This document shows positions 12,481 to 15,985 of a DNA stretch of 15,985 nt, one piece after another. The DNA is taken from the NCBI GenBank assembly GCA_021847685.1, contig JAJZQE010000005.1, positions 1 through 15,985 on the forward strand, given 5' to 3'. The stretch's first letter is position 1, and the number at the start of each line of letters is the position of its first letter. The position numbers and the translations under genes are program-made. The notes beneath the pieces are model-generated. The model did no database searches. It was not told the origin of the DNA and was given only the letters and a program-made list of their open reading frames with translations. Source of the stretch: a bacterium (GTDB lineage: Bacteria; Patescibacteriota; Saccharimonadia; Saccharimonadales; Saccharimonadaceae).

Positions 12481-13428
12481 ATGATACTTGGCATTGATGA
12501 AGTCGGACGAGGGCCATGGGCAGGACCATTGGTGGTTGGTGCGGTTGTTTTGGGTGGTGCACCAATTGAAGGTTTAACCGACAGTAAAAAACTATCGAAA
12601 AAACGCCGGGACGAACTAGATATTATTATTCGGTCTACGGCCTATGGTTTCGGTCTGGGTTGGGTGAGCGCGACCGAGATTGACGAAATTGGCCTATCAG
12701 CCGCTTTAAAACTAGCTACAATTCGGGCGGTCGAGCAAGTAAAGACGCCGTATAATGAGATAATTATCGATGGAACGGTTAACTTTTTAAAGGAGACTAC
12801 AAAAGGCGCGTTTGTCACGACTATGAAAAAAGCCGATCTTCTGGTGCCGAGCGTCTCGGCAGCTTCAATTATTGCAAAAGTTGCCCGCGATAATTATATG
12901 GCCTTGCAAGATGAAATATATCCAGGCTATAGTTTTAGCGCACATGTTGGCTATGGCACGGCTGCGCACATCCAGGCGATTAATCAGCATGGTGTGACGC
13001 CACTGCATCGTCTGTCGTTTGCGCCGCTCAAACGATACCAAACTGCAGCGACTAAGCAGGTAAAGTCGTTGAGAGACGATAAGCTAACTACCAAGCAAAT
13101 TGGTGATAGTGGCGAGGATGTGGCGTGTCGATATTTAGTCGGACGTGGCCACAAAATAATCGACCGCAACTGGAAGACTAAGTTTTGCGAAATTGATATT
13201 GTGTCAAAATATAAAAATATAGTTTATTTTACAGAGGTAAAATATCGTAAAAATGCCGAGCAGGGTGGAGGATTGGCGGCGATAACGCCTAAAAAACTTC
13301 GTCAAATGAACTTTGCTGCTAAATATTATGCTGTTAAAAACCAGTTAAGTAATACCGATCTACGGCTGGCGGCCTTGGCAGTAACTGGACAGCCACCAAA
13401 AGTCGAAACATTTTTAGAGGTTATTTAA
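12481..13428 (+). CDS. rnhB: RNase HII fused to a YraN/UPF0102 nuclease-like domain
   Basis: The N-terminal part (1-190) is ribonuclease HII, which cuts RNA in RNA/DNA hybrids and single ribonucleotides in DNA. It has DEVGRGPWAGP with D6 and E7, D97 in IIIDGT, and D119 in KADLLVPSVSAASIIAKVARD, matching the four-carboxylate active site. The C-terminal part (about 205-315) is a UPF0102/YraN domain: GDSGEDVACRYL with E212, RNWKTKFCEIDIV with D239, and YFTEVKYR with E252 and K254. That is the spacing of a PD-(D/E)xK nuclease core. In many bacteria rnhB and yraN are separate neighbours; here they are one reading frame. A Lys-rich linker (about 185-205) joins them. The ATG has no ribosome site but has TATGAT 8 bases upstream. 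The 3' end overlaps the convergent aminopeptidase gene by 15 bases. Confidence 0.95.
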   Translation: MILGIDEVGRGPWAGPLVVGAVVLGGAPIEGLTDSKKLSKKRRDELDIIIRSTAYGFGLGWVSATEIDEIGLSAALKLATIRAVEQVKTPYNEIIIDGTVNFLKETTKGAFVTTMKKADLLVPSVSAASIIAKVARDNYMALQDEIYPGYSFSAHVGYGTAAHIQAINQHGVTPLHRLSFAPLKRYQTAATKQVKSLRDDKLTTKQIGDSGEDVACRYLVGRGHKIIDRNWKTKFCEIDIVSKYKNIVYFTEVKYRKNAEQGGGLAAITPKKLRQMNFAAKYYAVKNQLSNTDLRLAALAVTGQPPKVETFLEVI

Positions 13429-15936
13429 GGCTTGTCGAACAGCGTCTTTATCACGTTCGATTAACTCGACGCGCCCTTCGATTTCACTAATGCCCATTTC
13501 AATAACGCGCTTTAGGGCTGGGATATCTTTTTTGGGTTCAAAGAAATCAATATATTCTTGTAGCTGTTGCTTGGTCGTAAGTGCGCCAGCAGTGTAGCGC
13601 GGGAAGTCGTCAAAACTTTTGTCAGACCCGAAAGTATCAATCACCCAACTCCAGTTGTCTCTAATCCACCGCCAGGCAGCAGCGCGGCTCTCACGGCCCC
13701 TTACTAGGTAGACAAACCAATGAGAGGCGTCTTGGGCGCGGACGATAGAGCTGTCTTTGATTTTATCAAGCAGCTGACCTATTTTTAACGGCGAGCGGGT
13801 ACTTGTAATTCCCAAGCAGATATCTTGGCGTAGCTCACTGGACTGGCTGTCAGTATAGATCCGCAACAAATCGTCGACCAGCTGGTCTTCACCATAGCGA
13901 ACAACCGAACTAATAATTAGTGGTCGCAGTTCGGCATCAAGCTCTTGCAGACTGTGGTTGTCGTATATTTCGCGGGCTTTGTCTAGAGTTGCCTGGTCTT
14001 CACTATAAAGCATCATATTAAGAATCGTGGCACGTAGTTTAGTATCATCTTCAGATTCATTAGGTTGTTGGTCCCAACCAAGACGGATGTACTGCTGACG
14101 AGCAAGCTTTGCCGATAGGTTACGGAGTTTTTGCTCGGTAGTTTCGTCATCTTCGACAAACTTGCGCAGCTCGCTTAGGGCGACATACATCATGGTCCAT
14201 ACGTGTTCGTCTGTCTCGTTTTGATATGCTTCGATTAGCGGAATGAGTCGTGCGGTCGAGGTATGACCACTACGAGCCAGCAAAGTCGTCTCATCCAGTA
14301 GTTGAATTCGATCGATAACGTTTAGTTTATTTTCGCGGATAGTGGCAATTAAATTACTCAACATCGGCTCGGAATAATTTGTTATATAGTGAGCCGTATC
14401 GCCAACGTTCAGCCGAGGACTATTGTTTTTAGGTATTTCAATCAACAATTCTCGTTCGGTCATTAAGTCAGGCATAGATGCGGGCAAAGCAGCCAGAGGA
14501 ATTGGCCAAATTCGGTCGGATGGCTGGTGCGGACCGATGAAAAACTGCTCCTGCGATAACTCAATCTTGCCATTAACTTGGCTAGCACTGACCACGGGAT
14601 AGCCCGGTTGTGATATCCAGGTGCTCATCATCTCGCTAATATTTTTGCCGCTTACCTGTGTAATCTCATTCCATAAATCATCCGCCTCGGTGTTGCGGTA
14701 GGCAAAATCGATGAAGTATTGTTTTAAGCCGGCTTGAAAATCGACATCGCCAACGTAATGTTGCAGCATTCGAAGCAGTCGGGCGCCTTTGGCGTAGACG
14801 ATAGCACCATCAAACAAAGTGTTAATCTCATCAGGATGATTAACATCGATTTGAACTGGTTGGACGCCGTCAATGCTATCTCTTCGTAAGGCAGAGACGC
14901 TTTCACTGGTCGCGAAGTCGAGCCAAATATTCCATTCAGGGTAAAGGGCATCAATTGCTAAATATTCCATCATGGTTGCGAAACTTTCGTTTAACCACAG
15001 ATTATTCCACCATTTCATCGTGACTAAGTTGCCAAACCATTGGTGGGCCAGCTCGTGAGCAATAACGGTGGCGATATATTGGCGGCTACTGATGCTACTA
15101 GATTTTGGGTCGGACAGCAAAGCAATCTCGCGATAGGTAATTAGTCCCCAGTTTTCCATGGCACCAGACGAAAAGTCAGGTAGGGCCACATGGTCTGATT
15201 TTGGCAGTGGATAGTTAGTGCCAAAATATTGCTCATAAAAATCAATTGTTTGCGCTGCGATGCCGAGGGCAAAATCAAGGCTAGCTTCTGATTGCGCCGG
15301 TGTTGCCCAGACATTAACATCGACACCACGTTTGGTTTTGGTTGACTTTTGAACCATCTCACCAACGACCCAGGCCAGCAAGTAAGTGCTCATGCGCGGC
15401 GTTGTTTGAAAAGTTGTCACCAGATTCTTCCCGTCGTTAGTTTGATAACTAATCGGCATATTACCTAAGACACTGACGCCAATTTCGGTCGTTAAACAAA
15501 CGTCAAAAGTTGCCTTGGCTTCAGGCTCATCAATACAAGGGAAGACTTCGCGCGCATGATGGCTTTCAAATTGCGTGGCTAGTAATTCTTTTTTGACGCC
15601 ATTATCTTCATAATAACAAGGGTAAAGGCCATGCATCGGGTCGGTAATATCGCCACTAAATTTAACAACAATGATATGGCTACCAGGCGCTAAGTCAGGA
15701 TGTGAAATTCGAAGCTCATCGTTTGGTCCTTGGCTAAACTCTGCAGATTTACCATCGATAAGTGCCGATTCGATTACAAGGTCTTTCGCGTGCAGGGCAA
15801 CCCAGTTTGAATCGCTTGGAAGATGGCCCCTAATCGCGACCAAGCCGCTAAATTTACGCCCCAACCTATTCATTGACAGTGATAAGTTATAATTTTCTGG
15901 TATAAAGGTCTTAATCAATCGGGGTACAGTTTGCAT
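13414..15936 (-). CDS. M1-family zinc aminopeptidase
   Basis: Gluzincin aminopeptidase that removes N-terminal residues from peptides; 840 aa, close to PepN and ERAP-type lengths. The exopeptidase motif GAMEN is at 258-262. The zinc site HELAH is at 294-298, with the third ligand E317 in NESFA (HExxH-X18-E). The transition-state tyrosine is probably Y381 in YAKGARLL. The N-terminal beta domain (1-190), catalytic domain (190-430), a small beta domain (about 440-530) and an ERAP1_C-like helical-repeat domain (about 530-830) follow in order. No signal peptide is seen, so a cytosolic role in peptide turnover is likely, useful for an amino-acid scavenger. The start is ATG at 15936, with TACAAT at 15949-15944 and no Shine-Dalgarno. 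No symbol is given because pepN would imply the E. coli branch. Confidence 0.96.
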   Translation of the reverse strand: MQTVPRLIKTFIPENYNLSLSMNRLGRKFSGLVAIRGHLPSDSNWVALHAKDLVIESALIDGKSAEFSQGPNDELRISHPDLAPGSHIIVVKFSGDITDPMHGLYPCYYEDNGVKKELLATQFESHHAREVFPCIDEPEAKATFDVCLTTEIGVSVLGNMPISYQTNDGKNLVTTFQTTPRMSTYLLAWVVGEMVQKSTKTKRGVDVNVWATPAQSEASLDFALGIAAQTIDFYEQYFGTNYPLPKSDHVALPDFSSGAMENWGLITYREIALLSDPKSSSISSRQYIATVIAHELAHQWFGNLVTMKWWNNLWLNESFATMMEYLAIDALYPEWNIWLDFATSESVSALRRDSIDGVQPVQIDVNHPDEINTLFDGAIVYAKGARLLRMLQHYVGDVDFQAGLKQYFIDFAYRNTEADDLWNEITQVSGKNISEMMSTWISQPGYPVVSASQVNGKIELSQEQFFIGPHQPSDRIWPIPLAALPASMPDLMTERELLIEIPKNNSPRLNVGDTAHYITNYSEPMLSNLIATIRENKLNVIDRIQLLDETTLLARSGHTSTARLIPLIEAYQNETDEHVWTMMYVALSELRKFVEDDETTEQKLRNLSAKLARQQYIRLGWDQQPNESEDDTKLRATILNMMLYSEDQATLDKAREIYDNHSLQELDAELRPLIISSVVRYGEDQLVDDLLRIYTDSQSSELRQDICLGITSTRSPLKIGQLLDKIKDSSIVRAQDASHWFVYLVRGRESRAAAWRWIRDNWSWVIDTFGSDKSFDDFPRYTAGALTTKQQLQEYIDFFEPKKDIPALKRVIEMGISEIEGRVELIERDKDAVRQALNNL

Positions 15937-15985
15937 GTATCTTATTGTATCAGACGAACAGGTGTTAAAAGCTGCCGGTGGTGCA
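15935..15985 (+). CDS. Possible start of a divergent gene (partial)
   Basis: An ATG at 15935 opens 17 codons to the window edge (MYLIVSDEQVLKAAGGA). Its start codon overlaps the aminopeptidase start on the other strand within CATG. TACAGT at 15925-15930 could be its -10, 4 bases before the ATG. The length is too short to exclude chance, and the product cannot be named. Confidence 0.35.
   Translation, partial: MYLIVSDEQVLKAAGGA
15944..15949 (-). promoter_or_regulatory. Putative -10 box of the M1 aminopeptidase
   Basis: TACAAT on the minus strand, 7 bases before the ATG at 15936. The last T is at -8, so the transcript would be leaderless or have a one-base leader. Confidence 0.45.

Noticed and set aside
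1..15985. tRNA, rRNA, riboswitch, insertion sequence or CRISPR array
   Set aside because: Nearly all bases are coding and the gaps are short. No cloverleaf, transposase, terminal inverted repeats or repeat-spacer pattern was seen.
1..15985. Alternative genetic code with UGA as glycine (Gracilibacteria/SR1)
   Set aside because: Conserved Gly and Trp positions use GGN and TGG, and no gene has an in-frame TGA, so recoding is not supported even though TGA stops are also absent.

Overview
The window looks like a chromosomal housekeeping segment from a small-genome bacterium of the Candidate Phyla Radiation (Patescibacteria), most likely Candidatus Saccharibacteria (TM7). This is inferred from protein style and gene content: a gat operon interrupted by a small membrane protein ending in an R-N-x-x-x-H motif, a DUF5665-type protein, a YtxH-type protein, an RNase HII fused to a YraN domain, and a cysteine-free PilB-type ATPase. 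All 15 main genes read cleanly with the standard code. None has an internal TGA, and none stops with TGA (9 TAA, 6 TAG). That argues against the UGA=Gly code of Gracilibacteria/SR1. The assignment is from memory of these families and was not tested by a search.

Layout, left to right on the + strand. Positions 1-994 hold the 3' part of a DEAD-box RNA helicase and its strong terminator. Positions 1001-4541 hold gatC, gatA, a membrane-anchored HEPN-like protein and gatB, packed with gaps or overlaps of 0 to 1 nt. This operon makes the amidotransferase for Gln-tRNA(Gln) and/or Asn-tRNA(Asn). Positions 4611-5298 hold a promoter, two small membrane proteins resembling the YtxG/YtxH envelope-stress pair, and a terminator. 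A DUF5665-like membrane protein follows at 5312. Positions 5605-9692 hold dnaE (replicative polymerase alpha subunit with an intact PHP domain) and an unrecognised 112-aa gene. A SpoU/TrmH-type RNA methyltransferase lies on the minus strand (9689-10180) and is divergent from a PilB/GspE-type ATPase (10265-11884). Then come rplS (ribosomal protein L19), a terminator, and the RNase HII-YraN fusion (to 13428). A long M1 aminopeptidase lies on the minus strand (13414-15936), with a possible divergent gene starting at the right edge.

Most genes serve information processing: tRNA amidation, replication, ribosome, RNA modification and RNA/DNA hybrid removal. The pilus ATPase and the small membrane proteins are the envelope part. 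No mobile element, CRISPR array, tRNA, rRNA or prophage signal was seen.

The most interesting observations are: (1) the membrane HEPN-like protein embedded in the gat operon; (2) -10 boxes placed so close to start codons that several genes should be leaderless or nearly so, including one case that moves a start codon; (3) the absence of TGA stops; (4) the RNase HII-YraN fusion; and (5) a PilB-type ATPase without its tetracysteine zinc motif. No clearly new multi-gene system was found. The gat-embedded protein is the best candidate for undescribed biology.
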